Notes: generated by a model from the sequence alone, not told the origin. DNA of 64,000 nt from Asterias rubens (GCF_902459465.1 NC_047071.1:7892098-7956097), one strand, 5' to 3'. Counted from the stretch's first letter, positions 30,944 to 59,919 are shown. A program made the numbers and translations.

Positions 30944-31439
30944 CTATTCTACTCGCGCGAAATCGAATGCTACTAAAAAGGGTCATTCGATTTCGTTTTA
31001 AGACTAGTCAAATGTAATGTTGCATCATTCGATTTAACAAAATAATCATTAAATTTAATGATTCATCAAAGCAGCATTCAAATTTTGAGGCGTATGTGTC
31101 ACGAAAAAGAATGACGATACGCTAAATTGAACAGAGTGCTAAAGGAATTTGACTCGACTCAAAATGAAATTGAATGGCCGAATTCTGAATTTGAAACGCA
31201 GTAACAACCGTAGAGGCAAAACAGCTTTAATTCACACAGCATGAAAATGAAATTGATTGCTCATTTGCCAACTTTGACCGAGAAAACCTATATTACAAAT
31301 GCTGGTCCATTGCATACAGTGTAGCTTTCAATCAAGTCTTAAAGCATAATTCGAACTGAATAGCCAGATAAATATTCTATTTCACTGTCCTACAAAACTG
31401 AAACTATAAGAGAAAATGCAGTTAGAAGATTTACTACCA

Positions 31440-31705
31440 GTGAAAAAATAATAATAATTTATTAGTTCTTAATATATAAGTGCATTTTACAATAATGTAT
31501 GTATCAATGCGCTTTACGTTAGTGGCTTTGCCCTTCGAAGGCTTTTTCAACCACTATGGCCCTTCGAAGGCTTTTTCAACCACTATATCACCCTCACTAC
31601 CATGCCTGCAATTGCATGTACTTATGTACTCCTGGTAATGAGAAGTAGTTATAGTAAAGCGTCTTGCTCGTGGATACAAGTGTCATGACCGGGAACACTT
31701 TCTAC
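31440..31705 (-). mobile_element. SINE, reverse orientation, with 28-bp internal duplication
   Basis: Starts with AATAATAATTTATTAG (tail) and AATGCGCTTTACGTTAG; ends AAGCGTCTTGCTCGTGGATACAAGTGTCATGACCGG. CCCTTCGAAGGCTTTTTCAA is directly repeated at 31530 and 31559. Confidence 0.6.
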
Positions 31706-31717
31706 AACTGCATGTAT

Positions 31718-32099
31718 TAAAGGAACACTTTGCCTTGGATCGTACGAGTTGGTCTTTGAAAAGCGTTTGAAGCCGTTTGTTATGAAATACAAATGGTTAG
31801 ATAGATAATTTAAAAGTAGAATATAATGATCCACACAAACATGCCTCGAAATTGCACGGTTATCCTTTTACGTCACTTCGGCCATTTTGTGGAGTCAAAA
31901 TTTTGACTCCATAAAATGACCGCCCGTGTTAGTTCATGACGTAAAAGGAAAACCCTGTAATTTCGACTCATACTTTGTGTGGATCAATATATTATACTTT
32001 TAAAACATCTTTCTATCCATATGCATTTCATAACAAATGGTTTACAAACGCTTTTTTAAAGACCAACTCATCCGATCCTAGGCAACGTGTTCCTTTAAA
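31718..32099. mobile_element. TTAA MITE, family A (foldback, full)
   Basis: TTAAAGGAACACTTTGCC to AGGCAACGTGTTCCTTTAA. Centre GGAGTCAAAATTTTGACTCC at 31891-31910. Confidence 0.92.
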
Positions 32100-32198
32100 T
32101 CACATAACCCCATATCAATATTTATACTAATAAATAAATCACTCTGTTTCATATTATTGCTCTCTTTGATTTTTCATATATCAATAAATTTAAGTAAA

Positions 32199-32615
32199 TT
32201 AAAGTGTCTGGGTACTTTTTACACAATGTCCACAGATTTACATTAAGCTGAAACAGTTAGAAGATAATGATAGTAGAAAGCTTTCCTTAAAATATTACTT
32301 GCTGAGGTGCTGTAGTTTTCGAGAGTAAAACAATGTCACAACAATTATTTTCATCTCAGTTTTAGCATGCAAAAACACATTAACCAGTTACGATATTTTA
32401 ACATAACATCAGTTTTACATGCAAAATACTTTTCATCTCACTGAGAGTGAGACGCAAATTATTTTGGTGATTTTTTTTTTTTTTTAAACTACAGCACCTC
32501 AGCAAGTATAATATTAAGGGGAGCTTTCTACTGTCATTATCTTCACACTCAGTAAGTTTAATAATAATCTGTGGACATTATGTTTTGTGTTAAAAAAAGT
32601 CCCCAAATCCTTTAA
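32199..32615. mobile_element. TTAA MITE, family C (full)
   Basis: TTAAAGTGTCTGGGTACTTTTT to GTCCCCAAATCCTTTAA; paired GCTGAGGTGCTGTAGTTTT / AACTACAGCACCTCAGC. Confidence 0.9.
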
Positions 32616-33467
32616 ACCAGGAGAAAGCGCAACAAATTCATGATGTAAAATTCAACCCAATGTCATCACCATCTCGCATCTTTTCTCTATTGCCAAACAA
32701 AAAGCCATGGGCTACTATAATACTAGGCTTAAGTTTGAAACTATTTACAGTCAGACCACAATATGTGAGCCCAATTTCATATAATACTCTTGCGCTTCAG
32801 TCTTCTTGCCAGAAACACTGTGTAATGCACATTTCTAGTAACCAGCAAACTAACAACGTAAATGAGTGGGTCGAAGTGAACCAAGTACAATTTCAGGTTT
32901 TTTTTTAAATTTCATGCCTATTCAGAATGATCTGAATTAAACTTGGTTTTAAAAAGATTTTGAATATTTTTTGAAATATTCATTTAATTTCATCAACTGC
33001 GCTTAAATTCTCGCATTTTCACTCAATTTGTTAGCTACATGTATTAATAAGTTCAATTTCGTTTCCATGCGCACATGATTTTTATTTCCACGGTTTATAT
33101 AGTTTCGTTTCATTCAAGAGAACACTAAGACCATTCTTAAGTTGAATTTCTACTACCTATTTACACTTGATCAAATTGAATGGTTGACCAGCTCTTGCTG
33201 CTTGCTTTTACAAAACGGTTTGATATTTGTTTAAGTGGCCCCAAAAACCTATAATAAATAAACACAATTTTCTTTCTTCAACACTGTAACTATAAGTCAT
33301 TTGAATACATTGCAAGTATTAAGCTGATAAATTGAATTCTATGATTTCCAACAATAACGCGGGAAAAAACCCATTCTGATTTGAAATCCCATTATACTAG
33401 ATATTCCCTATGATGAAAAGAAGCTAAATACAATAATGCAGCAACATTTCTGTTGTATATTAAAGGT

Positions 33468-33692
33468 GCGTTCAATTAGCTTCCCTGGGTGGACCCCGGT
33501 CTGCCCCCGGTATGTTCAAATAGCTTTGACGTCATTCCAGGGGCTCACCCGGGTCAGCCCCAAGTGCCCTGCTTGTGGAGTGGGTCACCCCGAGAGGGCG
33601 AGTGATAATTCGTTTAGCTCTTGTCAGGGACTCACCAGAGTTAGCCCCCATGGGGTCGACTCAGGGAAGCTAATCAAACGCACCCAAAGTAT
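33468..33692. mobile_element. GC-rich MITE, family M (copy 1)
   Basis: Ends GGTGCGTTCAATTAGCTTCCCTGG and CAGGGAAGCTAATCAAACGCACC. The GC content contrasts sharply with the AT-rich surroundings. Contains GACGTCATTCCAGGGGCTC and GGTCAGCCCCAAGTG. Confidence 0.85.
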
Positions 33693-33903
33693 TAGGAATG
33701 TCTTATTGATAGTTACTGATCAAATCAACTACAATGTGTATAACTGCATTGCTTGAGACTAATACATTTGTTTCGCTCAAACATGTCCAATAAACTACGG
33801 AACCAAGCGTGCAAAGAAAAGAAACCAGAATGTGAGGTGATGTTAAATATAAAAATAGAGAGCATTCTGATAAATACATGTACATGTTCACGTAGTTTGA
33901 AAG

Positions 33904-34276
33904 TTAAAGGAACATTACAGAATTGGCTTTGCTGACAAAACAGTTGCTGGTAGTGTAAGCACTCTATGTAATCCACCATATACATAAACTGACAAACCTG
34001 TAAAATCAATCAGCCATTTGGGTCACAAGAAAATAGCGAAAAACCAATAACACATTTTGCATGTCATCAATGCAAAAAAAATGAATAAAACGCTCACTGA
34101 GCAATAAACTCCACACACGAAATAAGATTATTTATTTCTCATCAAATACAACATTTCAGACAGAAATATTTCAAGGATGTTTTCTTCTATCATCATCATT
34201 AGACCGTGTAAATTTCTTATAAATCTGTGATCTTCACATTTGTTTGCTTCTTACCAATTCTTTAATGTTCCTTTAA
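33904..34276. mobile_element. TTAA MITE, family E
   Basis: TTAAAGGAACATTACAGAATTGG to CCAATTCTTTAATGTTCCTTTAA. No second copy in the window. Confidence 0.85.
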
Positions 34277-34540
34277 CATGAAACTTGATTAACTTTTAGA
34301 CCTGCCTATCATAATAAGGATACAGTGAACAAGACAATGCACATACAAAAGCAAACTCCCATATACATGTAAATTCATTACTGGAAGACTTTAGTGTATA
34401 AAAAATGTTTACTCTGACCATGATACGACTGATTGCGGGATATACAGAACTTTGTTGAATCCACTTGGTGGTGACATGTTTCAGTTTGGATTGTTTAATA
34501 AAGTGAGTCAGGAAGGGAAGTAAAGTAACAGAGTGACTTT

Positions 34541-35043
34541 TCAATACACCTTTATCTCGCTGTCACCATCTTGGAGCAAGTTCGAGTGTGCACAATGGTT
34601 AACTAAAGGTTGACCATTTTGACTCGAACCCAGGCTGGTCGACCATTGGTTGACTACTGTGGTCGACCATTTGGAACCAGCCTCGAGCCTATGGTTTCTT
34701 CGCTGGTCCCAACAGCATGTTCCATTCTAACATGTGTTAAGCGCAGAGGGGAACCAGTGACACTTTAGCGAAAAGGTGGAAGGTTGACTAGACTACCAAC
34801 GAGTCGTTCGGGCGAGTACGTCACTGCGCATGTGCGTTGCTAGTCTGTGGTCGACCACTGGTGGACTAAATGTGCGCACTCGAACTTGCTCTTGGTCATG
34901 TTCCCCATTTCCATAACAGTAATGATTGCTAACATTCACTGCGCAAACATGGCACCAGACTATTACTTCGTCCAGCCTCAGTTTGGTTACAAAGAGTTGG
35001 AATGGAGTAATATCAAGATGGCTACATCGTGATAAAGGTCTAT
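34541..35043. mobile_element. Nested MITEs: family J with an insert
   Basis: Outer ends ACCTTTATCTCGCTGTCACCATCTTG and CAAGATGGCTACATCGTGATAAAGGT are inverted repeats. Inside, 34573-34895 is a copy of the element also at 26158 (GAGCAAGTTCGAGTGTGCAC ... GTGCGCACTCGAACTTGCTC). The second element has inserted into the first. Confidence 0.82.
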
Positions 35044-35885
35044 AGCACTCAAAGTTGTGTTTGGTCAATGATCATAACGTGATGCAATCAAGCTAAATGA
35101 GATGTTTGTGGAAAGCATCAGTATGGAGAAAAAAGCCAAAACAGGCCAACAGGGGTTACTTTTTTTTTTTTTTTCACTGCCAAAATATATCCTATGTTAT
35201 TATAATTGCCAACTTCCTTCCTGATAAAAAGAATAACATAAAAAAGGTTAACATTTGCATTGAAAGAAAATGTGCCAATGTATTCTTTGTCATATTCTCT
35301 TGCATCTCTTGGCGTTTCTTTTTTAAAACTTTGGAACCAAAGGTGGTATCAGCATGGGGTTTCAACAGTATTGAGTACTTGTTATGCTCTTTCCAAATGT
35401 ATGATTTTGTTTACCTGACCTGGGTCGACAAACTACTCATTTTGCATGATCGCATCACATATTATTGTGGTGTTTGAAGCTTTGCATAGTGTAAAAAAAA
35501 AAAAAAAAAAACTATAAAATATTAGAGAGTAAACTTGCGAGTACAACCGTGTATTAAATCTCTTTTTTGGGGAGTGTTGGCTCTGAGAAGAGCAGGTTTG
35601 GTCTGGACATCTTGAACAGTATAATCTGCTCTTGACGTTGAGACCACACCGAGTCTTTTCAGTGAAAAACTCCAACAAAATAGATTGAATACATGGTTGT
35701 GTACCTGCAAGATTAATATTTACTTTTTGAAAATACTTCTTACATATTGACATGTTTCAAACAGTTCTAGTCAGTTGATACCAGGGTGAATACTGTCGCT
35801 AATTAATACACACTTGCAGCAGAGTTGTAGGAATGTATTGATTTTGAGAGCAGTACTGATTGGGAGACACCTTGATAGCGTCCCA
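35044..35885. other. Probable proximal 3' UTR of UGDH
   Basis: AT-rich sequence past the UGDH stop (minus strand) without recognised repeats, apart from poly-T and poly-A runs at 35160 and 35494. No AATAAA close to the stop on the minus strand was identified. Confidence 0.4.
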
Positions 35886-52251
<16,366 letters not shown>

Positions 52252-52559
52252 TGTTGAACAGTGCTCTTTCCACAGTTATTTACTTCATGTAGCTCTCTGT
52301 CAACATTCAAAAGTAATGAAGATGGATTTAGTAAAAGCTAGTTTTAGTGGCTGGTTCATATCAACAGTCCAAAAAAAAAAATTGGGAAAAAAAACAATTT
52401 GACATTCAGTCACCAGTTTTTAAGGGATTTTCATTAATTTTTTTAACAGATGTAGGACTTTACGTTTTTTTTTTTTAATATTCCTCTCAAGGAAATGCTA
52501 TCTGAATACTAAAATTTGACCTTACAGAAAAATGTCCAACTGCGCAGGCAAAATATACA

Positions 52560-52763
52560 CACTCTAAGAAACATTACTACACTACAGTAAGGCTTCTCAG
52601 ATTCAACTTTGGGGCATAAAAACTGATATCTGTTTGCATACAACATTACTGCAGAGTGAAATGTTTTTCAAAATGCTTTGAAAGCTGTTTTACTTATAAT
52701 GGCCAATAATTTTAGTCGTGACTACCAAACAAACATTGTATATAATTTTAATCCTCCCTTTTA
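52560..52763 (-). mobile_element. TTAA MITE family F, partial
   Basis: GGCTTCTCAGATTCAACTTTGGGGCATAAAAACTGA is the reverse complement of the middle of the family F copy at 22268. Ends TTTTAA at 52758. Just upstream of the UGDH start. Confidence 0.6.
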
Positions 52764-53056
52764 AAAAACAACAACAACTGAAATTGTTATACCTCTGTAC
52801 AAATTGTGAAGTTTGATTGGTCGAGAACCAATCACGTGCCGTGCAACAAATACGCATGTATCATGGCTTAAGATGCGCACTACTCGTAATGCACAGCGCG
52901 CCGGGTAACATAAAAAGTGATGTACACCGGTGTTCGAGGGAACTGTCAGGAATTGTTTCTTGTTCGTCTGCTAATTAAACAATGAATACTCCGGAGAAAT
53001 GTTTAAGATTACAACAGAACTTCGAGAAGAGAAATAATAATGTTACCAAGGTATAA

Positions 53057-53205
53057 CAAAACAATTGTTGCACGCTGTGATTGGGGTCCATGGGTTTTGT
53101 ACACCCTCGGGGGAAAATGGCACCCTCGGCTTTGCCTCGGGTGCCATTTCCCCCCTCGGGTGTACAAAACGCCATGGACCCCATCACAGCGTGCAACAAT
53201 TGTAT
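53057..53205. mobile_element. Foldback MITE upstream of UGDH
   Basis: Arms of about 64 bp: ACAATTGTTGCACGCTGTGA ... TCACAGCGTGCAACAATTGT. The inner arms carry ACACCCTCGGGGG / CCCCTCGGGTGT and TGGCACCCTCGGC / CTCGGGTGCCA. Open frames on both strands are mirror images of each other. Confidence 0.92.
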
Positions 53206-53290
53206 ACTGATGCCCTACCACCATTCAACAAGGTGCTACCCTTAGATATAGAAATTAGGAAGGAACTACGATCTACATCTACATCTATGA

Positions 53291-53920
53291 GGTCGTTCAG
53301 ACACAGTACTACATGTAGTTGGTTTAACTTATGGTTCAACCCGATCGTGTTCAACTCTGTGTGTCTGAACGGTTCTTAAGTTAGTCCGAATCGAGTTCAA
53401 CCCACAAAAGATAAACCGTCCAGGGAGGGGGTTTATCTTTAGGGTGCATTCAGACACGGTACTAAAGTTGGTTTAACTCATGGTTCAACTCGATCGAGTT
53501 CAACTCAGTGTGTCTGAACGGATCTAAAGTTAGTCCGAATTGAGTTCAACCCACAAAAGATAAACCGTCCAGGGAGGGGGTTTATCTTTAGACTGCTTCA
53601 GGTTTATCTTTTAACACTGTGTGTGGACAGAATAAAAAAGACCACATCCGGTTTAACTCACAACAGATGACCAGTTGACCTCTGTAATCTTTATGTAAAC
53701 ACATGGTGACCAATGAACATGCCAATTAACAGGATGTTTAATAGAGTAAAGGGATCGCGTTTGCTTTGACCTCTTAAAACCAAAGATAAACCGGATCGGG
53801 TTTAACTCAGTGCTGTCTGAACGCAAAGGGGTTTAATTTTTACGACCACCCACTGCTGCTCGTAGAAGTTAAACCAGTTCGGGTCTAACTTAGTACGCTG
53901 TCTGAACATACCCATAGTGG
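53291..53920. mobile_element. Composite MITE with 153-bp tandem duplication
   Basis: 53291-53442 and 53443-53592 are direct copies (CAGACAC.GTACT, TTGGTTTAACT.ATGGTTCAAC, CCAGGGAGGGGGTTTATCTTTA) at about 93% identity. The right end at 53870-53915 has TTAAACC..TTCGGGTCTAACTTAGTACGCTGTCTGAAC, an inverted form of the left end GTTCAGACACAGTACT. Confidence 0.8.
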
Positions 53921-55697
53921 GTTCTCATCAAAGCCTGCTCAGCATCTAGATGGGGAACGGTGTGCGGTGCTTCCAGTACTGTGAAACACTTACAATGTGC
54001 TCTGCTTTTTTATTATTTTATAAATGAATTTGTGCAATTTTGTTAAATGCAAGTAAAAAGTGCGTATAGAGAAAGAAGGTGGGAGGCTCAGATGCTCTAA
54101 ACTAACAAATCTAGTTCCTTCAACAATTAAGAAAAGGGCATATGCAGGTGTTAAATGCCAAAAAGCGTTTGATTCTAAATAGTGTCCGCTGAGCATGCGC
54201 AGTGCTTGTGGACACCGGACCCTATTTGGCACGTATTTTGATACCATTAAACTAATTCAAAACCACAAAAGAAAAATCAAAATGAGTTTTGTTATCATTT
54301 TTTTTACAATATTGTCCTGACGTGAAAACGGTGACGAAATGACACCACACAAGCATTCCAGCAACAGTTATTTTCCAGCAAATCACTGGAAAATTAAAGG
54401 AAAACCTCACCCAGCAGTATCTCAACAAATTTAAATTAAGCCATTTCTTCCACACATCATAATTGATTGTGCACGATTCCCGAATTGTGCACTAATACAC
54501 GTAAGCTGTTGTGTCTTTTCAGACATATTTTTTGTTTGCCGGCTTAAATACAAATTCCACTCTGCCATCTCCACGTCCGTCACCAACGATGCCATTGCAG
54601 CAAGCGACAAGTCTTGCAATTGCATAACCTCTGACAGTTTCGCTCTTCCTATTGGTGGAGAGAGCGCATCACGTCGGGATAAACCTTTGGTTGATAATGA
54701 CCAGTAAAAAGTGTTGAAACATGGTCGTGACACACGAGCTTACACCTGTGCTTATAAAGACAGTTTCTTCATTCCTATTGGTCGAGAGCAACGGCTGGAA
54801 CGGTTGTGCCACATCACGCAATACGCGCGACGGGCACAGCATCTCCTTATAAGGAGTTGTTTACTCTAGGCCTTACCATTTCATAGCTGGAGGGGTGTTG
54901 TGTTGAAAGAAATCATTGAACAATTAAAATGTTTGCATTTATTTTAGATTTTGACTAAAGTAAAAGTGTTGATGTTTTTTCACCGAAAAGGTATTTAATA
55001 TTTATAATATGAATGGGAATCAAAGTGATAATTGATAATAATTTACCTCGACTTTGTCTCGGTAAATTTATCAAGAACCAGGCCTCGGCGCGGGTTTAAA
55101 CAACTAGTTGAAAACCTCTTCACCACACACCTTCACCTCTTGATTCCCTTATTATACCACAACACACACACAACCTACACAACACAGAGTAGGCCAGGTA
55201 TAAACTGATTCATTGACTAAAATTAAAAAAGTGCCGACATAAAGCACTTTCCTCAACGCTCAACGATAATTTACCTAAATTTAATTATTATATGACCCCG
55301 TTGTTTAACAATAACATTATAGCGGATAGGAATGAAGACGTTTAACCATTTAACTTACCACACGATGAACAATTCGTGATCTTTTTAGGCATTTGTTTGT
55401 TTACGACGGATGCCCAAATTCTACGTGCACCCTCCTTCGAGCTTGGCCGGCTGCTTTGAAAACTGTGTGGTGTGATACGAAAAACTACACGGAGTTTTGC
55501 ACATGTAGTTGAGCAAATTAATTCTTTGAGCGCAAATAAGTTGTTCGCGCAAGTTCAAACTTAACTGCGCAAGTTCGAGCAAATAATCGAGGAAGTTTGG
55601 AAATTGCGCACACTTTTTTCGAATTATGCGCTGGCAAGTCTTGAGCGAGTCTCACAAAATGAGGGCGCCTTTTAACTTTACACACAAGAAAGTTTTC

Positions 55698-55831
55698 TAA
55701 GGCCGTGTCCGAAACGGCGACTTCGGCTACAGCTACGGCTAGATCGCGCGCGTCTGCCTATTCTTCAACACTGGTAGACGCGCTGATCTAGACGTAGCTG
55801 TAGCCGAAGTCGCCGTTTCGGACACGGCCTA
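55698..55831. mobile_element. Foldback MITE with TA flanks
   Basis: TA-AGGCCGTGTCCGAAACGGCG ... CGCCGTTTCGGACACGGCC-TA. Arms of about 55 bp around TATTCTTCAACACT; also CTAGATCGCGCGCGTCTGCC / GGTAGACGCGCTGATCTAG. Confidence 0.93.
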
Positions 55832-56069
55832 ATGTTTCTGCAAATTAATGCAACAGCGAACTGGGATAATCCTACTTAAGTTGCACGGGGCAGGGCTGGC
55901 GCTCTATGTGCGTGAAAATGTTGACATGGTGTAGGGGGATGTGTTTAGTGCAATCAATTTCCTGCATGGGTTTCACTGAATGAATAAAGTTTTCGCACAG
56001 GGCCGCAACTTTCTTGCGGTTGCCATCTTGCCGCTGGCTGCAACTTGCGGCACTGTGTCAAAATTAGTT

Positions 56070-56405
56070 TAAAGATCTATGTCAGATTTTTGGCCCCAAA
56101 CATTAAAAAATAGATTTTTTTGAGTGAATGGTATTTCAAAGAGTATCACCCGCTCTGACGAAAAAAAGTTTAACTTTTACTTTTTATGGTCAGGAACCAT
56201 GACAAAAATCCAAAACGTTTATAAAACACATAAGATTAGTCACGTGATATTATTTTCGGGATCCCGACAAAAAACTAATTTTGAGCACTTTATTTCACTG
56301 CTACTAATAATTGGCGGACTTTTTCGAGCAATGGCTCAAATGAAAGCTTGAAACTTTCTCGACCCCCATCAAAATACCTATTGAATTTTAAATCAAAATT
56401 TTTGA
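56070..56405. mobile_element. MITE family L (copy 2, right end lost)
   Basis: Matches 30560-30895 closely, from ATGTCAGATTTTTGGCCC to TTGAATTTTAAATCAAAATTTTTG, then diverges. The closing inverted repeat is absent. Confidence 0.88.
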
Positions 56406-56574
56406 GTAATTATTTATACCTGTCAAGTGCCTTAAAATGTTAAGCTTGGAATTAAAAAATCTGGTTAACGATCAAGGCACTTGCCATATTATCAATTAAT
56501 AACTGTTTGCTTTTTTTAGTAGTTCCCCAAAAAGCTGTACAGCATTAGTTACCAGAAAAAGTAGGGCCGTTTAT

Positions 56575-56690
56575 AGTAACTTGGGCGCTGTATTCCTTTT
56601 TCGAAATTTTAACGTTTTCTGCTAGTATGACAGAAAAATTTCAACATTTCGAAAAAGGAATACAGCGCCCCAGTCCATGGTCTAGGCCGT
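56575..56690. repeat. Short foldback repeat
   Basis: GGGCGCTGTATTCCTTTTTCGAAA and TTTCGAAAAAGGAATACAGCGCCC at 56583-56606 and 56647-56670 are perfect inverted repeats. AGGCCGTTTA / GGGCCGTTTA flank them as direct repeats (56558, 56684). Confidence 0.85.
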
Positions 56691-57109
56691 TTAGGGCTTG
56701 TTGACAACACCTGCGCCTTTTAATTGTCCCAGGGCCGGGCGCGCAAGGGCACACACAAACAGGACCAATGTATTTTAATTGTTTATTTTATTTTATACTT
56801 TTGTTCATTTTTCCAATGAATGTGTAAATCAAAGTGACTTGTTTAACTATTGCACAACTATTATTGTCTAATCAGATTTGACATTCTCTCAGTTCCTATT
56901 AACTCACAACATCATCAAATACTAAATTCTTTTTGGAAAAACTCCTGTAAACTTCTCAAAATAATGACTGCCCCCCCCCCCTCTCGACAGATTGGATTGG
57001 TCCATTCTAGGATATCAATTAAGTTGATCCCCCTTCCAGGGCAGTGAACTTTTGATCGAATTAAGTAATATTAGTGATTCTCCAACTTCCCTTGAGGGCT
57101 TACAATAAT

Positions 57110-58230
57110 TAACTAGACATTAGGTGTTTGTGAACAAACACAAAGCTGTTCCGTGTTCTTTTGCGTTGATTATGTGTTAACATTACCAAGGAGTCTATAA
57201 CTGAAAAAAAGTTTGAAAAATACTGTACAGTGTCTTGAGTTACGGTGCCACTTCATGGGGTCACGGTAACCTAAGGCTAATCTCTAACGCCCAAGGAATT
57301 TGTACTGAAAAAAGGTTAGAAAATCGGTTGTGTAGTTCTTGAGATAATATGGTGCCACTTCTGGTTGACCCGGAAGTAGAGGTCAACTTGAGGTCATGGA
57401 TTTTCAAAGTTTATTTTTAATGCCTTAGGAGGATAAAACTGAACAAACAGGATTGAAAATCGGTTGTATAGCACTTGGCGTATGGTCCCACGTCCGGTTC
57501 ACCCGGACGTAGAGGCCAACATGGGGTCACGAGTTTTCACAGTCAATATTAATGTCAAGGAGTCTGTACGTGAAAACAAATTGAAAATCGGTTGAGTAGT
57601 TCTTGAGATAATAATGGTCCCACTTCCGGTTGACCCGGAAGTAGAGGTCAAATTGAGGTCACGGTTTTTCCAAATTAATTGTCTCCTATCCCCAAGGAGT
57701 CTTATAACTACAAACAGTCGACATTCTTAAAGAAGAATGTCGTCTTGCTGTGATAATTTATCTCGGGATGTCGACATCCTAAACGTCAGTTGTCATCTTC
57801 CTGTGATAATTTATCTCGGGAAGTCGACATTCTAAAAGAAGAATGTCGTCTTCCTGTGATAATTTATCTCGGAATGTCGACATCCTAAAAGTAGGATGTC
57901 GTCTTCCTGTGATAATTTATCTCGGGATGTCCACATCCTAAAAGTAGGATGTCGTCTTGCTGTGATAATTTATCTCGGTATGTCGACATCCTAAACGTCA
58001 GTTGTCATCTTCCTGTGATAATTTATCTCGGGAAGTCGACATTCCAAAAGAAGAATGTCGTCTTCCTGTGATAATTTATCTCGGGATGTCGATATCCCAA
58101 AAGTAGGATGTCGTCTTGCTGTGATAATTTATCTCGGGAAGTCGACATCCTAAAAATAAATTAGGATGTCGTCTTCCTGTGATAATTTATCTCAGGAAGT
58201 TGACATCCCGAACGTAGGATTTCTTTTGTT
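57110..58230. repeat. Composite repeat, copy 1: head, 130-bp units, hairpin minisatellite
   Basis: The head AACTAGACATTAGGTGTTTG with TTTGTGAACAAACACAAAG and GCTGTTCCG (57112-57160) is shared with 60549. Then come about 131-bp tandem units with TTCCGGTTGACCCGGAAGTA (57492 and 57623, plus diverged copies at 57248 and 57359) and GAAAATCGGTTG. The tail is the 53-bp minisatellite described separately. Confidence 0.88.
57715..58230. repeat. 53-bp hairpin minisatellite, 9 units
   Basis: GATAATTTATCTCGG recurs at 57752, 57805, 57858, 57911, 57964, 58017, 58070, 58123 and 58181, spaced exactly 53 bp seven times, then 58 bp. Between the cores each unit has CGACATCCTAAAAGTAGGATGTCG-type inverted repeats, so every unit can fold into a hairpin. 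Some units carry compensated changes (ATCC/GGAT versus ATTC/GAAT). Confidence 0.95.
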
Positions 58231-59919
58231 GAAAGGATTTTACTTGTATACGTTTTGTTAACTAGTATTACATTTCCAACAATTATAATATTCATGGTCA
58301 TAAACTACGTTAAACTAAAATAATGGACGAAACAAAATGTCCCACGTAAAACTCCATAAGGTTTGGAACATAATGGTCCCGCAAGTTCAAATACACGCGA
58401 GACTTGCTTAGTCTACACAGAAGGTCATAAATAATTTATTACAAGCAAATGCAATCGTACAATAATAGAAAACAAAAACTAAAAATCAATGCAAAACACA
58501 TGTAGGGGATGGAGGGGCCCATAAAAAGCAAACCTTAACGAGTACGGACCCCCTCCCCCCTTTTTTTCTAAAGAAGAAAGCAATGTAAGCAATTCTATTT
58601 AGTGGGTGTAATCTTATGTAGCGGCAAAACAATTCAAAATTACAGGAAGAACAAACACAAAAACAGTTAGCGTAAAATAAAACTTAACCATATATTTAAA
58701 TGAAACAGATAAACAAAATACCCAACATTATAATAAAACATAAAATGGAACACTAGTTGTGTGATGAAAATAAATACTAGAGAAAATGGGCCCCACAACT
58801 CTTGCTGGGAAAAAAAACGTGTCGAAATATACCATTGTTATCCATTAGAGACGTTTTGTAGTCACTTTGGTTGGGGAGCGAGGAATCCAGCAAAAACACA
58901 CGAAAATCCCATGGCTGGGACATCAGTTTATACACCAGACAAATGTATTATATGGATATTCTTTTGAATATTTTATTTTGTGCATATGGTCCCAGATTCA
59001 TGGTACGTTGAATATAAGTGGGCGGTTGGATCGACAACAGATCTTTATCCTTTTGATCACCATCAGCCCCATGTATAATAAACTTCAACGGCTGACGATT
59101 GCACTTTTGGTATTGTCATTGTTAAACTTCGGTTCCATTGTGTGCTTGCTGTCTGTTACCCTCCACACCCAGATTTTCTTGTGAATAGTAGCTGTGTATG
59201 ATTCATGGTTCGCTGAATAATGTGGCAATAACAAACTTTTATCATTTTGAACTGAATGCTTGATTTATTATCTAGAGGTAAATGCTTGAGGCCAGTAAGA
59301 GTATTGTGCACGTACACCATGTAGTTTTTGTTGGAAACCGTTTGCTAACAGCCATTTATGTTACCCTTTGAAATAAAATCAGAAAATTTATAACTTTGCT
59401 TGTTGCATAAAAATAAATTGAAGATGATGCCTGAATTGATTTTTACAATCAGAGTTGGACTCTAGACTGACGTGTTGGACTCCTTGAACACTCCAAGTGG
59501 TTTAATAGGTAGTGCAATTCCAATACTTATGCTGATGTTCTCATGATGTCAGCATCAACAGGAAGTTCCAACAACTTTGTCCCCTTGTACAATTAAATAT
59601 GCAAATATGGGTCACGTGGTAAATTAATTACGATTTTTAATTTTTTTTGGGTCGGTGGTTTGATGTTTGATCTAGTACAAGTTGATTTCACAGAACTCTT
59701 AACCACCAAACTCTGCGCTTATGATCACCATTTTTCGCTTACTGTGTTTTTAAACATCATCGTGTCATGCATGCACACAGGTTATGTTGGGCTAACATTT
59801 TTTGAGAAAAAGAAAAGGCAACACTATCGATATAAAGATAAGAATCAAACTTAAATATTATTACAAAAAGAAATATATTTTTAGTTTTGGGGGATACAAA
59901 AATATTGATTTCGGACGGA

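Larger units (their letters stand above)
26115..35885. other. Convergent intergenic region between EIF2B5 and UGDH
   Basis: Holds the 3' UTRs of both genes, whose ends I cannot place, and many repeats listed separately. No splice-flanked coding block or conserved protein was seen. 29400-29820, 30000-30540, 30945-31440 and 32620-33465 are AT-rich sequence without recognised features. AATAAA occurs twice at 29760-29771 (+), and TTTATT (AATAAA on minus) near 29619, but their use is unknown. Confidence 0.6.

Noticed and set aside
33436..33756. 106-codon frame with proline-rich appearance
   Set aside because: Lies within a GC-rich MITE whose second copy does not keep the frame.
53009..53379. Opposing open frames with mirrored proteins
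   Set aside because: They are the two arms of a foldback element translated on both strands.
57752..58230. CRISPR-like regular array
   Set aside because: Period is 53 bp, but the intervening segments are also repeats, the genome is animal, and no cas genes exist.
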